64,000 bases of DNA. Origin: JBBIQS01 sp037442205. GTDB lineage: Bacteria > Myxococcota > Myxococcia > Myxococcales > UBA5297. A program made the position numbers and the translations under genes. Shown piece by piece: positions 10,991-19,188 of the stretch. The stretch covers positions 36,895 through 100,894 of the forward strand of contig JBBIQS010000018.1 in NCBI GenBank assembly GCA_037442205.1. The letters run 5' to 3'. Position 1 is the stretch's first letter, and each line of letters begins with the position of its first letter. Under the pieces are notes generated by a model, which saw only the letters and a list, made by a program, of their open reading frames with translations, was not told the origin of the DNA and ran no database searches.

Positions 10991-11414
10991 GCGCAAATTC
11001 AACTTTTTGGAGTCAGGCACTTCTCGCCCATCAGACGCCGAGCCCTTTCCCGGCTGCACGCCTGCAGAGGTTTCCGCCCGCTGCAGCAGGGCGACAGCGC
11101 GGCTCCGCCCCCCCCCACCTTTATCTACCCAAGACACTGCACGTTGGCGCACTGCGTTATCCGACGACTTCGGCGTCGAAATCTGGCTAATAGAGCCTTG
11201 CCATGCCCAAAAGCGGGCGCTTGGCCACGAAAGCGAGCGAGGGGGAGCAATGGGCTGCAGCCACATCGGAATAAACGTCTGTCGTCAGACAGGCAGTGCG
11301 GCAACTCCGATGCCGCTCGGAGGCGAGTCGTCGCCCGGCCTGCGGTGGGGGGGCGCGAGCAGCGAACCAGCGGGCTTGGCGGCCGGGCTGGTCGAGGCGG
11401 AGCGAGAGGACGGG
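10991..11414. other. Divergent intergenic region rfbA / response regulator
   Basis: Over 400 bases in which I see no convincing gene. One frame is open from 11007 into the response regulator, but its upstream part has no family-like sequence and a biased Arg/Pro/Ser composition. It probably contains promoters in both directions. Confidence 0.5.
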
Positions 11415-11885
11415 ATGGCGTTGGCCTTCCATAAATCGGAGGCGGTCGTGCGTGAGATTCCTTCAGCAGGCTGGATGGCGCAGGGGGCGCTGAAGGTGCT
11501 GGTGATCGAGGACAACCCGGACGCCGCCGACAGTCTGCGGGAGCTGCTGGAGCTCGACGGCTATCGAGCGGAGGTCGCCTACGGCGGGGCGCAGGGGGTG
11601 GTGCGGGCCCGTGAGTTCCGGCCGGCGATCGTGCTGTGCGACATCGGCCTGCCGGAGATGGACGGCTACGAGGTGGCGCGGCAACTGCGGCGGGAGCCGG
11701 CGATGCGCGCCGCGTATCTGATCGCCCTGACCGGTTATTCTCGGCCCGAGGACCAGCGCCAGGCGCTGCGTTCCGGCTTCGATGCCTACCTGGCCAAGCC
11801 TGCCGACCTGGAGGATCTCGAGCGGGTGCTGGCGCGCGCGGCCCGGCACCTGGAAAGCCAAGGGCGGCAGCTCACGAAGGCCTAG
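11415..11885 (+). CDS. Single-domain response regulator (receiver only)
   Basis: 156-residue CheY-like receiver protein. The acidic pocket is E32/D33, the phospho-acceptor is D76 (IVLCDIGLPEMDGYEVARQL), and the switch residues are T106 (LIALTGYS) and K128 (AYLAKPAD). There is no output domain. It probably receives phosphate from an unlinked hybrid kinase, as is common in myxobacteria. ATG 11415 is chosen because GAGAGGA lies 5 nt upstream; an internal ATG at 11475 would give the bare receiver domain. No kinase is adjacent. Confidence 0.85.
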   Translation: MALAFHKSEAVVREIPSAGWMAQGALKVLVIEDNPDAADSLRELLELDGYRAEVAYGGAQGVVRAREFRPAIVLCDIGLPEMDGYEVARQLRREPAMRAAYLIALTGYSRPEDQRQALRSGFDAYLAKPADLEDLERVLARAARHLESQGRQLTKA

Positions 11886-11912
11886 CGGCCCGCCACCTCC
11901 CGGTCCGTGCCC

Positions 11913-11918
11913 TAGAAT
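11913..11918 (+). promoter_or_regulatory. Candidate -10 element (TAGAAT)
   Basis: CTAGAATC, with TAGAAT ending 26 nt before the ATG at 11945. The -35 position is not convincing. Confidence 0.4.
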
Positions 11919-11944
11919 CTGCCTCTCGCAACGGAGCCGGCTCC

Positions 11945-13768
11945 ATGCCCAATCCCGACTCGAAATCCGGCGGCAGCGGTCAACCCGCCAGCGCTGGGAT
12001 CGCTCAGGACTCGCTCTTCAATCCGAGGGGGCAGGGAAACGCATCCGGCGCCGACCCGCTGTGGCAATCGGTTCCCGGCGGCGACGACGGCAATCCCCGG
12101 CTCGATCCGGCGGGCCTACCCGGCGACCCAGACTCGGTGATGCGGCGCAACACCGGCGCGGGCGTCAGCCAGGAGATCCGCCACATCGTCGCCAACCACG
12201 TCGGCGCGCCACGGACCGCCGAGGCGGTCGCGGGGAAGCTGGCCGAGCTCTACGGCCCCTTCGCCGCCGCCAACAGCCAGGAGAATCGCGAGGCCATCCT
12301 CCGCAACCTCCTCTGGATTGCCGATACCAGCGCCGGAATCCGCTACGGCCACCCCGGCTCGGACACCAGCACCCAGAGCCCCAACGAAACGCTCTCCACG
12401 CGCCTCGGGATCTGCCGCGACATCCACTGCGCCACCAACGCGCTGCTGGCGTCGCTGCTCAACGCCGCGCTCGAGGGCGGCCGCTGGAAGCCCGGTTCCC
12501 CCGATGGCCAGGACGACAACGTCCAGACCATCGCCTTCAACACCCCCAGCGAATTCCACGCCTACATGGTCTACCGCGACCCGGCGACCGGCGGCTGGAA
12601 CGCCTTCGAGTACGACAAGCTCTACCGCCTCAACGCCCCCGACCCGATCGACGCCTGCCGCGCGCTGCCCGGCTACATCCCCGGCTACACCCGGTTCCAG
12701 ATCAAGGGCTGGGACGGCCAGCCGGAGACCAACGTCCACGGGCTGGTGGGCGCGCGCAACGCGGTCGCCTTCTTCGAGAAGGATCCCGGCGTGGGCAAGG
12801 CCGGTCAGGTCTCGCTGAGCGGCGGGGCGGCCGCCGTCCAGGCCATCGGCTTCGCCAGCGAGAGGACGTCGATCGTCGGCGAGGTCGCGCCGGGTACTCT
12901 GGCCAGCGCGTTTCGGGGCGGGATCAAGGTCAACTTCCACCGCGACTTCCAGGACCTGGATCGGCAGGGACATCTGCGCGTGGCCGGCGGCATCTACAGC
13001 GAGGCCTTCGACGCCTCGCAGTGGACCGGCGACCGCAGCGCCGCCGATCGCGCCCGCTACCGCACCTATGTCCTGGCGGTGCAGGCCGACGGCGCCATCG
13101 ACAGCAAGCAGCTCGAGCTGGCCCAGAAGCACCTGGTGGCGCAGTGGGGTGCCGAATTCGGGGCCCGGCTCGGGCTGCCGGTGGGGACCGGGGCCGGCCT
13201 GTTCGCCTTCATGCCGGGCGCGGTCCAGGACTACTCCAAGCTCACCGCCGCCGCCGAGGGCTCGCTGAGCGGCCACGAGCAGCTCAACCCCCACCTCGGC
13301 CTCGACTGGAAGGTGCAGCTGCGCGGCAAGGTGGACGCCATCAACGCCGGAGCGGAGCTGGCGACTGGCGGGACCGCCGACCGCTCGCTGCTCAAGGACC
13401 CGCTGCGCGCCGACTTCGGGCTGGTGCTGACCTACAAGACCGACGCCGGGCTGGTGACCCGCTTCGAGGCCGGCGGGACGCAGCTGCTGTTCGCTCCCGC
13501 CGACAAGGGCGTGGTCCCCTCCGGCGAGCACCACGCGATGCTCACCCTCTCGCCGCAGAGCGGGATCGTGGACTTCGGCATCTTCGCCGAAGGCTCCAAT
13601 CTCGACGGCAAGCTCATCGCCGTCGACTCGCTGCGGGTGGCGCTCAAGATCGACCCGACGCCGAACGTGTCGCTCGGCCTGGGCGCCTCGGCCAGTCTGC
13701 CCGGCGGCGACTGGTCGAAGCTCGGCGACCGCCTGCAGGTCAGCGGCAACCTGGCGATCCGCTTCTGA
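11945..13768 (+). CDS. Unknown protein with transglutaminase-like core and barrel-like C-terminus
   Basis: 607 residues; no named family recognised. Residues 1-70 are polar and low-complexity with no signal peptide. Residues about 140-235 resemble a transglutaminase/papain-like core: C157 in LGICRDIHCATNALLASLL, H205 in EFHAYMVYRD and D224 in WNAFEYDKLYRL, in the right order and spacing for a Cys-His-Asp triad. Residues about 260-607 are rich in alternating amphipathic strands (FGLVLTYKTDAGLVTRFEAG, VSLGLGASASLPGG) and end in GNLAIRF, like an outer-membrane barrel. ATG 11945 has CGGAGCC upstream. The triad is my inference and function is unknown. It is cytosolic by its N-terminus unless exported by a non-Sec route. 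Confidence 0.6.
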   Translation: MPNPDSKSGGSGQPASAGIAQDSLFNPRGQGNASGADPLWQSVPGGDDGNPRLDPAGLPGDPDSVMRRNTGAGVSQEIRHIVANHVGAPRTAEAVAGKLAELYGPFAAANSQENREAILRNLLWIADTSAGIRYGHPGSDTSTQSPNETLSTRLGICRDIHCATNALLASLLNAALEGGRWKPGSPDGQDDNVQTIAFNTPSEFHAYMVYRDPATGGWNAFEYDKLYRLNAPDPIDACRALPGYIPGYTRFQIKGWDGQPETNVHGLVGARNAVAFFEKDPGVGKAGQVSLSGGAAAVQAIGFASERTSIVGEVAPGTLASAFRGGIKVNFHRDFQDLDRQGHLRVAGGIYSEAFDASQWTGDRSAADRARYRTYVLAVQADGAIDSKQLELAQKHLVAQWGAEFGARLGLPVGTGAGLFAFMPGAVQDYSKLTAAAEGSLSGHEQLNPHLGLDWKVQLRGKVDAINAGAELATGGTADRSLLKDPLRADFGLVLTYKTDAGLVTRFEAGGTQLLFAPADKGVVPSGEHHAMLTLSPQSGIVDFGIFAEGSNLDGKLIAVDSLRVALKIDPTPNVSLGLGASASLPGGDWSKLGDRLQVSGNLAIRF

Positions 13769-13948
13769 GCGCCGGAAGCGCCTTCTCTGTTCAATAAGAA
13801 AATCTGCCTGATTTCCCGAGTCATCCCGGGCATTTATCCTTTGTCCTGCTGCCCGCACGGGGTAAGGTTTGCCAGTCTTTGGCCGCTTCGGGCGAAGCGG
13901 CGCCGACGCGGAGGGCTGGCGTCGAGCTTTCGCAGGAGGAGGTCCGCG

Positions 13949-15052
13949 ATGGACATCGGCATCGTCAAAGAGGTGCGGTCCCTCGAGCAGCGGGTGCCGC
14001 TGTCGCCGGGAGCGGCGAGCGGGCTGGTGGCCGCCGGCCACACGGTCTACGTGCAGTCCGGAGCCGGCGAGGCCTGCCGCTTCACCGACGAGGACTACCG
14101 TGACCGCGGGGCCACGGTGGTCTTCTCCGCCGAGGAGGCCTACGGGCGCGCGCAGCTGGTGATGCGGGTCAGCCCGCCGTCGATCGAGGAGCTGCAGCTG
14201 ATGACCCCGGGAGGGATGCTGCTGTCCTTCCTGCACCTGGCGATGGTCAGCCCGCGCTACCTCGACGTGCTGCTGGAGCGGAAGATCACCGCCATCGGCT
14301 GCGAGATCATCCGCGACAACGACAGCGGGCTGCCGGTGCTGGCCTCGGTGAGTGAGATCGCCGGCTCGCTGGCGGTGCAGCTCGGGTCGCAGCTGCTGCA
14401 GTCGGACCAGGGCGGGCGCGGGATCCTGATCGACGGGGCCCCGGGAGTGGCGCCGGCCAATGTGCTGGTGATCGGGGCCGGCTCGGCGGGGACCGCTGCG
14501 GCGCGGCGGGCGCTGAACACCGGGGCGCGGGTGCTGCTGCTCGACAAGGACATCCGCAAGCTGCGGCAGGCCGAGTACCTGCTGGGCTCCTCGCTGGTGA
14601 CCGGAGTGGCCAGCGCCCACAGCCTGGCCGACTGGGTGCGCAGCGTCGATTTGCTGATCGGCGCGGTGCTGGTCCCCGGGGGCCGGGCGCCGGTCGTGGT
14701 GACCGAGCAGATGGTGCAGTCGATGCCCAAGCGCTCGGTGATCATCGACCTGTCGATCGACCAGGGCGGCTGCGTGGCCACCAGCCGGCCGACGACGCTG
14801 GCCTCGCCCACCTTCGAAGCCCACGGGGTCATCCACTGCTGCGTCACCAACATCACCTCGTCGGTGGCGCGGACCTCGTCGTTCGCGCTCAGCCACGCGC
14901 TCTTCCCGTACGTGCAGGCGCTGGGGGCGGCCAAGAGCTTCGCCGAAGGGCCGGGCGATCTCTTGCGAGGGACCTACACCCACGACGGGGCCATCGTGAA
15001 CGAGACCCTGGCCCAGCTGACCGGGCGGCCGGCCAAGCCGCTGGCGAAGTAG
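13949..15052 (+). CDS. ald: Alanine dehydrogenase family protein
   Basis: AlaDH/transhydrogenase family, 367 residues, NAD-dependent oxidative deamination of L-alanine to pyruvate and ammonia if typical. ATG 13949 is preceded by AGGAGGAGG. Visible landmarks: R15 (EQRVPLSP), H96 (FLHLAM), the NAD site VLVIGAGSAGTAAARRAL and D270 (LSIDQGGC). These match the substrate and catalytic residues of the family. However, the motif that normally reads K-V-K-E-P (Lys75 contacting substrate) is R-V-S-P-P here, so Lys75 is Ser. The enzyme may therefore have another substrate or a different mechanism. It is followed 40 nt later by a CoA-transferase gene and could share a transcript with it. Confidence 0.8.
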   Translation: MDIGIVKEVRSLEQRVPLSPGAASGLVAAGHTVYVQSGAGEACRFTDEDYRDRGATVVFSAEEAYGRAQLVMRVSPPSIEELQLMTPGGMLLSFLHLAMVSPRYLDVLLERKITAIGCEIIRDNDSGLPVLASVSEIAGSLAVQLGSQLLQSDQGGRGILIDGAPGVAPANVLVIGAGSAGTAAARRALNTGARVLLLDKDIRKLRQAEYLLGSSLVTGVASAHSLADWVRSVDLLIGAVLVPGGRAPVVVTEQMVQSMPKRSVIIDLSIDQGGCVATSRPTTLASPTFEAHGVIHCCVTNITSSVARTSSFALSHALFPYVQALGAAKSFAEGPGDLLRGTYTHDGAIVNETLAQLTGRPAKPLAK

Positions 15053-15092
15053 CGAAGCGCGCGTCGTTCTTCTTCGAGAGGTCACAGACTCC

Positions 15093-16391
15093 ATGCATTG
15101 GACGGAGAGCTTCCGCAGCCGCATCACCACCGCCGACAAGGCGGTCGCCTACATCAAGTCCGGCGACCGGGTCTGCATCGGCTCGGGCAGCGCCGAGCCG
15201 CAGCTGCTGGTGAAGAGCCTCATCGACCGCCAGGCCGAGCTGCGCGACGTGGAGATCGTGCACCTGCTGACCCTGGGAGTGGCCGACTACGTGGCGCCGG
15301 CGTGCTCCAGGGCGTTCCGGCACAACGCCTTCTTCGTCGGGCACAACGTGCGCGAGGCGGTGAACGCCGGGCGGGCGGACTTCATCCCGGTCTTCCTCTC
15401 GGAGATCCCGGCGCTGTTCCGCACCGGGGCGCTGCCGATCGACGTGGCGCTGGTGCAGGTCACCCCGCCCGACGAGCACGGCTTCTGCTCGTTCGGCGTC
15501 TCGGTGGACATCACCAAGCCGGCTGCCCAGAACGCCAAGATCGTGATCGCCGAGATCAACGATCAGATGCCGCGCACCCTCGGGGACAGCTTCATCCACG
15601 TCAGCAAGATCACCGCCGCGGTGGAGGTCTCGACCCCGGTCCTGCAGCTGCAGCGCGAGGAGTTCTCCGACGTCCACCGGGCCATCGGCCGGCACATCGC
15701 CGACCTGATCGAGGACGGCTCGACGCTGCAGATGGGGATCGGCGCCATTCCCGACGCGGTGCTGTCGTTCCTGCACACCAAGCGCAACCTGGGCATCCAC
15801 ACCGAGATGTTCTCGGACGGAGTGATGGAGCTGGTGGAGCAGGGAGTGATCAACAACGAGAAGAAGACCCTGCACCCGGGGAAGATTGTCTCGAGCTTCC
15901 TGATGGGCTCGACGCGGCTCTACCAGTTCGCGCACAACAACCCGCTGATCGAGCTGCATCCCTCGGACTACACCAACGACCCGGCGATCATCGCGCGCAA
16001 CCACAAGCAGGTGGCCATCAACTCGGCGATCTCTCTCGATATCACCGGGCAGGTCTGCGCCGATTCGATGGGGACGATGCAGTACAGCGGCATCGGCGGG
16101 CAGGTGGACTTCATCCGCGGGGCGGCGCGCTCCGAGGGCGGCAAGCCGATCATCGCGTTGCCGGCGACGGCTCGGGGCGGCAAGGTCTCGCGCATCGTGC
16201 CGGTGCTCGAGCCGGGCTCGGGAGTGGTCACCTCGCGCGGCGACGTGCACTGGGTGGCCACCGAGTTCGGAGCCGCCAACCTGCACGGCAAGAACCTGCG
16301 CCAGCGCGCCCAGGCCCTCATCCGGCTGGCGCACCCCGACTTCCGCGAGGAGCTGGAGAAGGCGGCGCGGGAGCGGAAGGTGCTGGGGTAG
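15093..16391 (+). CDS. Acetyl-CoA hydrolase/transferase family (4-hydroxybutyrate CoA-transferase-like)
   Basis: Family I CoA-transferase, 432 residues: moves CoA from acetyl-CoA to a short acid such as 4-hydroxybutyrate or butyrate, through a glutamyl-CoA intermediate. Blocks: SGDRVCIGSGSAEPQLLV, VTPPDEHGFCSFGVSVD, the catalytic Glu in GIHTEMFSDGVMEL, and GQVCADSMGTMQYSGIGGQ followed by DFIRGAARSEGGKPI. Length and motif order are normal for the 4-hydroxybutyrate group. Adjacent to the alanine dehydrogenase-like gene in the same direction, suggesting amino-acid or short-acid catabolism. Confidence 0.88.
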   Translation: MHWTESFRSRITTADKAVAYIKSGDRVCIGSGSAEPQLLVKSLIDRQAELRDVEIVHLLTLGVADYVAPACSRAFRHNAFFVGHNVREAVNAGRADFIPVFLSEIPALFRTGALPIDVALVQVTPPDEHGFCSFGVSVDITKPAAQNAKIVIAEINDQMPRTLGDSFIHVSKITAAVEVSTPVLQLQREEFSDVHRAIGRHIADLIEDGSTLQMGIGAIPDAVLSFLHTKRNLGIHTEMFSDGVMELVEQGVINNEKKTLHPGKIVSSFLMGSTRLYQFAHNNPLIELHPSDYTNDPAIIARNHKQVAINSAISLDITGQVCADSMGTMQYSGIGGQVDFIRGAARSEGGKPIIALPATARGGKVSRIVPVLEPGSGVVTSRGDVHWVATEFGAANLHGKNLRQRAQALIRLAHPDFREELEKAARERKVLG

Positions 16392-16451
16392 GGCGGTGCG
16401 GTTCCACGGCGAGGGGTTGGGACAGCAGGGTGACCGGACGCGAGAACACCG

Positions 16452-16739
16452 CTACAGCGACGCCAGCCGCTCCACCATGTCCGGGTATTTGCCGACCAGG
16501 TCGATGAGCACCACGGCCTGGGTATTCGGGCGCGCCCGGCCCTGTTCCCAGTTCTCCAGCGTTCTCGGATTGGTCCTAAGGAAGTTCGCGAACAGCGCCC
16601 GCGACAGCCGCAGTCGCTTGCGCACCGCGACGATCTGCGCCGGCGACAGCGGGGCCAAAGGCTTCACCTCCACGACGTGAGTCCGCAGCGTACGCTGACC
16701 TTTGCGCGACTCGCGTAGCGCGGTCATGCCCTCGAGCAT
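16452..16739 (-). CDS. HigA/NadS-type helix-turn-helix antitoxin-like protein, orphan
   Basis: 95 residues. The C-terminal half is a helix-turn-helix of the HigA/NadS antitoxin type (LSPAQIVAVRKRLRLSRALF, then LRTNPRTLENWEQGRARPN, then a leucine-rich end). These proteins bind the toxin and repress their own operon. No RelE/HigB toxin is present: the bases immediately upstream encode the end of the DnaC-like gene. Start is uncertain (ATG 16739 or 16727, or a rare codon between 16740 and 16830). The frame is open further upstream with plausible residues (ESLALQGGEAF), so a truncated ancestor is possible. Confidence 0.6.
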   Translation of the reverse strand: MLEGMTALRESRKGQRTLRTHVVEVKPLAPLSPAQIVAVRKRLRLSRALFANFLRTNPRTLENWEQGRARPNTQAVVLIDLVGKYPDMVERLASL

Positions 16740-16839
16740 CTCGGCGAACGCCTCTCCGCCTTGCAGCGCGAGCGACTCGCTTGCGCAGTGATGCCGGAAG
16801 CCGGACGCCGACGCGATCCACGATGTGAGGATAGGTCTC

Positions 16840-17682
16840 CTACCGCAGCGCTTCCTTGCGCCGGTGATCGGGCGTCGTCGCCGGGAACTGGATGGAGTGG
16901 CACATCTCCTGAAGCCTGGAGTAGATGCGCTCGCCCACGCGCTCCCTAAGCAACAGATCGAGAGCCTTTTCACCCGGCTGGTCGTCGGGGGGATAGGGGG
17001 AGCCGCGCTGGCGGCCGCGCTCGGGGGCCAGGCTGTAGTTGGTGGCGAAGAGGGTGGTCTTGCCGGCGTTGTAGCGGCGGGCGATCAGCTCGTCGAGGGT
17101 GTCCAGCTCGAAGGGGCTGCCGCGGCCCTTGCCCAGCTCGTCGATGGCCAACACGTCGGTGGCGACCAAAGGCCCGATGGCGTCCAGGCCGCTGCGGTTC
17201 TTGGAGAAGCCGTCGCGGATCTCGGCGAAGAGGAAGGAGATCTCGACGTAGCGGGCCTCGACGCCGAGCTCGAGGGTGAGGTGGCGCAGGGTGGCACAGA
17301 GCAGGTGCGTCTTGCCCGAGCCGACCGGCCCGGAGACGATGAAGCCCTTGGACGGCGAGTCGGGGCGATAGCGGTAGGCGGTGGTGCGGGCCGCTTCGCG
17401 GGCCATGGCCTGCACGTCGTTCTCGGGGAGGAACTCGTCGAAGGAGAGGCCGCAGCGGGCCGGGAGGCGGGCCTGGTTGAAGCGGACCACGCGCTGGCCG
17501 ATCGAGCGGCAGGCGCAGGGCTTCACATAGCTGTAGCCGTCCTTCGTCAGGTGGATGCGGCCGGTGCCTTCGCAGCTCTGGCAGCGCTCGTTGCAGCCGC
17601 AGACGCGGGCCAGCGAGCGCTCCTGGGAGCGATCCAAGACATAGCGGGCGCCCTTGCAGAGGGGACAGACGGGCTCGGGCAC
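16840..17682 (-). CDS. DnaC/IstB-like AAA+ ATPase with zinc-finger N-terminus
   Basis: 280 residues. N-terminus carries eight cysteines in CxxC/CxC pairs (C6/C9, C28/C30, C34/C37, C56/C58), likely binding zinc. The AAA+ domain follows: Walker A GPVGSGKTH (118-126), Walker B VLAIDELG, sensor LFATNYS. This is the helicase-loader group that delivers replicative helicase to DNA. IstB transposase helpers look similar, but no IstA is present. It follows the next-listed gene by 20 nt and probably works with it. Stops 100 nt before the antitoxin-like gene. Confidence 0.8.
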   Translation of the reverse strand: MPEPVCPLCKGARYVLDRSQERSLARVCGCNERCQSCEGTGRIHLTKDGYSYVKPCACRSIGQRVVRFNQARLPARCGLSFDEFLPENDVQAMAREAARTTAYRYRPDSPSKGFIVSGPVGSGKTHLLCATLRHLTLELGVEARYVEISFLFAEIRDGFSKNRSGLDAIGPLVATDVLAIDELGKGRGSPFELDTLDELIARRYNAGKTTLFATNYSLAPERGRQRGSPYPPDDQPGEKALDLLLRERVGERIYSRLQEMCHSIQFPATTPDHRRKEALR

Positions 17683-17702
17683 GGCGGCGACTCCTTCGGG
17701 GC

Positions 17703-18374
17703 TCAGACGAGGGCCACCAATTTACCCTGAGCGCGCGCCAGCGCCACCAGATGTGCCCGCAGCGCGTCCTTTCTTGCGCGGAGCGAGGCGCCCTCGGGCT
17801 TGGGGCCGGCGGCGAGGCGGGCCTGGCGCACGAGCGCGCGCCGCTCGGCGAAGGGCAGCAGCCGCGCGAAGGACAGCGCCAGCGCCTCGTCGGCGCGGGA
17901 GATCAGGTTCGCCACTCCGCCGGGATCGCTCGCCGCCAAGTTCAAAAGACCAAGCGCCCGCTCGATCGCCAGTCGATGGATGGGGCTTGGGGCCTCGGCC
18001 AACGACTTCTCGAGCAGCTTGCGCGCCTTGGAGAGGCGCTTCTGGGCGTAGGACTCGGGGGCGGCGGGCGGGCAGTCGGGAGAGGCCGGGCGGCCGCCGG
18101 CGGAGAGCCCCTGGTAGCGCTGAAACTCGCGCAAAACCGAGGACTTGCAGCTGCGCAGGGTGCGGATTCGGGCGCCCTGGGGCGCGTCCTGGAGGAGGGT
18201 CTCGGCGGCGCGGCGGATTCCCCGGCAGACCACGGGGTAGGGGATGCCCTGCTCGCGCCAGCTCGCCAGCAGCGCGGCGTCCAGCGGCGAGAGGGCGACG
18301 CCGTCGCCGCGGAAGGCGAGGAAGTAGGCTTGCACGTGCTCGAGGTAGTCGGCCTGCTCCGGCAGGAGGCTCAT
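17703..18374 (-). CDS. Hypothetical protein upstream of DnaC-like ATPase
   Basis: 223 residues, not assigned to a family. It is soluble and helical. The N-terminal part (LSPLDAALLASWREQGIPYP, VVCRGIRRAAE) looks like a small winged-helix or helical DNA-replication accessory domain, and the C-terminal half is Arg/Ala/Leu-rich (residues 110-220). It is 20 nt upstream of the DnaC-like gene on the same strand, an arrangement reminiscent of replication-initiator/loader pairs. That role is an inference from position only. Confidence 0.6.
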   Translation of the reverse strand: MSLLPEQADYLEHVQAYFLAFRGDGVALSPLDAALLASWREQGIPYPVVCRGIRRAAETLLQDAPQGARIRTLRSCKSSVLREFQRYQGLSAGGRPASPDCPPAAPESYAQKRLSKARKLLEKSLAEAPSPIHRLAIERALGLLNLAASDPGGVANLISRADEALALSFARLLPFAERRALVRQARLAAGPKPEGASLRARKDALRAHLVALARAQGKLVALV

Positions 18375-18479
18375 GGTGTTCCTTCGAAGATGTGGCCGGA
18401 GGTTACACCGGAGGGGTGACAGCGGTTGCGGGCCGAATCAGTCCGTGGGGCCGCGAGCAGTATAAGGGGCAAAACAATA

Positions 18480-18530
18480 AATAGTTTTTTACCTCTTTTC
18501 TCTTGACAAAATGGCGCTAAATAAAGAGGT
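18480..18530. repeat. A+T-rich patch with 8-bp inverted repeat
   Basis: ACCTCTTT at 18491-18498 is repeated inverted at 18523-18530 with a 24-nt spacer, inside a markedly A+T-rich stretch (18465-18530). It lies between the stop of the DUF5615 gene and the start of the 17703-18374 gene, both minus strand. It could be a weak terminator for the former or part of the promoter of the latter. Confidence 0.35.
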
Positions 18531-18543
18531 GGGTTCCGACTGC

Positions 18544-19146
18544 CTAATGTCGAACAGGCGCTGTGTGGGAGCATCGAACGAATAGCTTGCGGTCTTTTGT
18601 GAAGGTGGCTTCGATATACTGCTCTTCCCCTCTTCTCTCGATATATCGCACGTACCAGCCAGACCGATTTAGTCGAGCCTTCATTCTGTTGAAGGCCTCG
18701 CTGTCTACTTCTCTTACGAAGCGCTCAAAAAATAGCGCGAGCGCGGTTATCGCGGCTGAAGTCTCAGATTCAACTACAAAGACGATCCCGGGGCTGCTGT
18801 TTAGAGGAGTTTTGTGATCCGACCAGAAGTCCCTGTCATGGGTCAAAACAACTCTATGCATGCGCCGAGCGAGGGCAATGACGTCTTCATCCTCGTGACC
18901 GCGAATGCCTTCCTCGAGCACGGATGCAAGGTCGATCCCGAAGTGCCTAAGCTCATCAACCACTTCCTGCGAGACATTCTCATCTGCAAGAAATCGCGTC
19001 TTAGTTCGCGCGCGTTCTGCCTCTTCCTTGCTTTTGTGTTGCTCGCACCAGGCTTCGTAGCCTAGCCACCCTTCGCCTTGCGGCTCTTCTGGGCCATTTG
19101 AATATGGATTGGTCCCGGGTCTCTGTTGAGTCCTTGGACGTCTCAT
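18544..19146 (-). CDS. DUF5615 PIN-like protein with N- and C-terminal extensions
   Basis: 200 residues. The centre (about 50-112) is a DUF5615 PIN-like domain: RFLADENVSQEVVDELRHFG, GHEDEDVIALARRMH and VVLTHDRDFW carry the acidic residues expected of a PIN-type nuclease fold. DUF5615 proteins are usually toxins paired with a DUF433 antitoxin, but none is adjacent. The N-terminal 48 and C-terminal 60 residues lie outside the domain. Base composition is clearly lower in G+C than neighbours (codons such as AAA, TTT, ATA), suggesting recent transfer. ATG 19146 is 42 nt after the kinase stop. Confidence 0.75.
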   Translation of the reverse strand: MRRPRTQQRPGTNPYSNGPEEPQGEGWLGYEAWCEQHKSKEEAERARTKTRFLADENVSQEVVDELRHFGIDLASVLEEGIRGHEDEDVIALARRMHRVVLTHDRDFWSDHKTPLNSSPGIVFVVESETSAAITALALFFERFVREVDSEAFNRMKARLNRSGWYVRYIERRGEEQYIEATFTKDRKLFVRCSHTAPVRH

Positions 19147-19188
19147 TACGCCCTCCCCTTGTGCTTGATTGCGCGGACTTCCGACGAG

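Noticed and set aside
11007..11414. Longer start for the receiver-domain regulator
   Set aside because: The extra 136 residues look non-coding, and ATG 11415 has a good ribosome-binding site.
12116..15139. Minus-strand open frame of about 1000 codons opposite the 11945 gene and the alanine dehydrogenase-like gene
   Set aside because: Antisense of clear genes; Arg/Gly/His-rich product without family-like blocks. Typical of very G+C-rich DNA.
16840..18374. DnaC-like gene pair as a prophage or IS21 (IstB) remnant
   Set aside because: Base composition is host-like, no IstA, integrase or other phage gene is adjacent; only the DUF5615 gene looks foreign.
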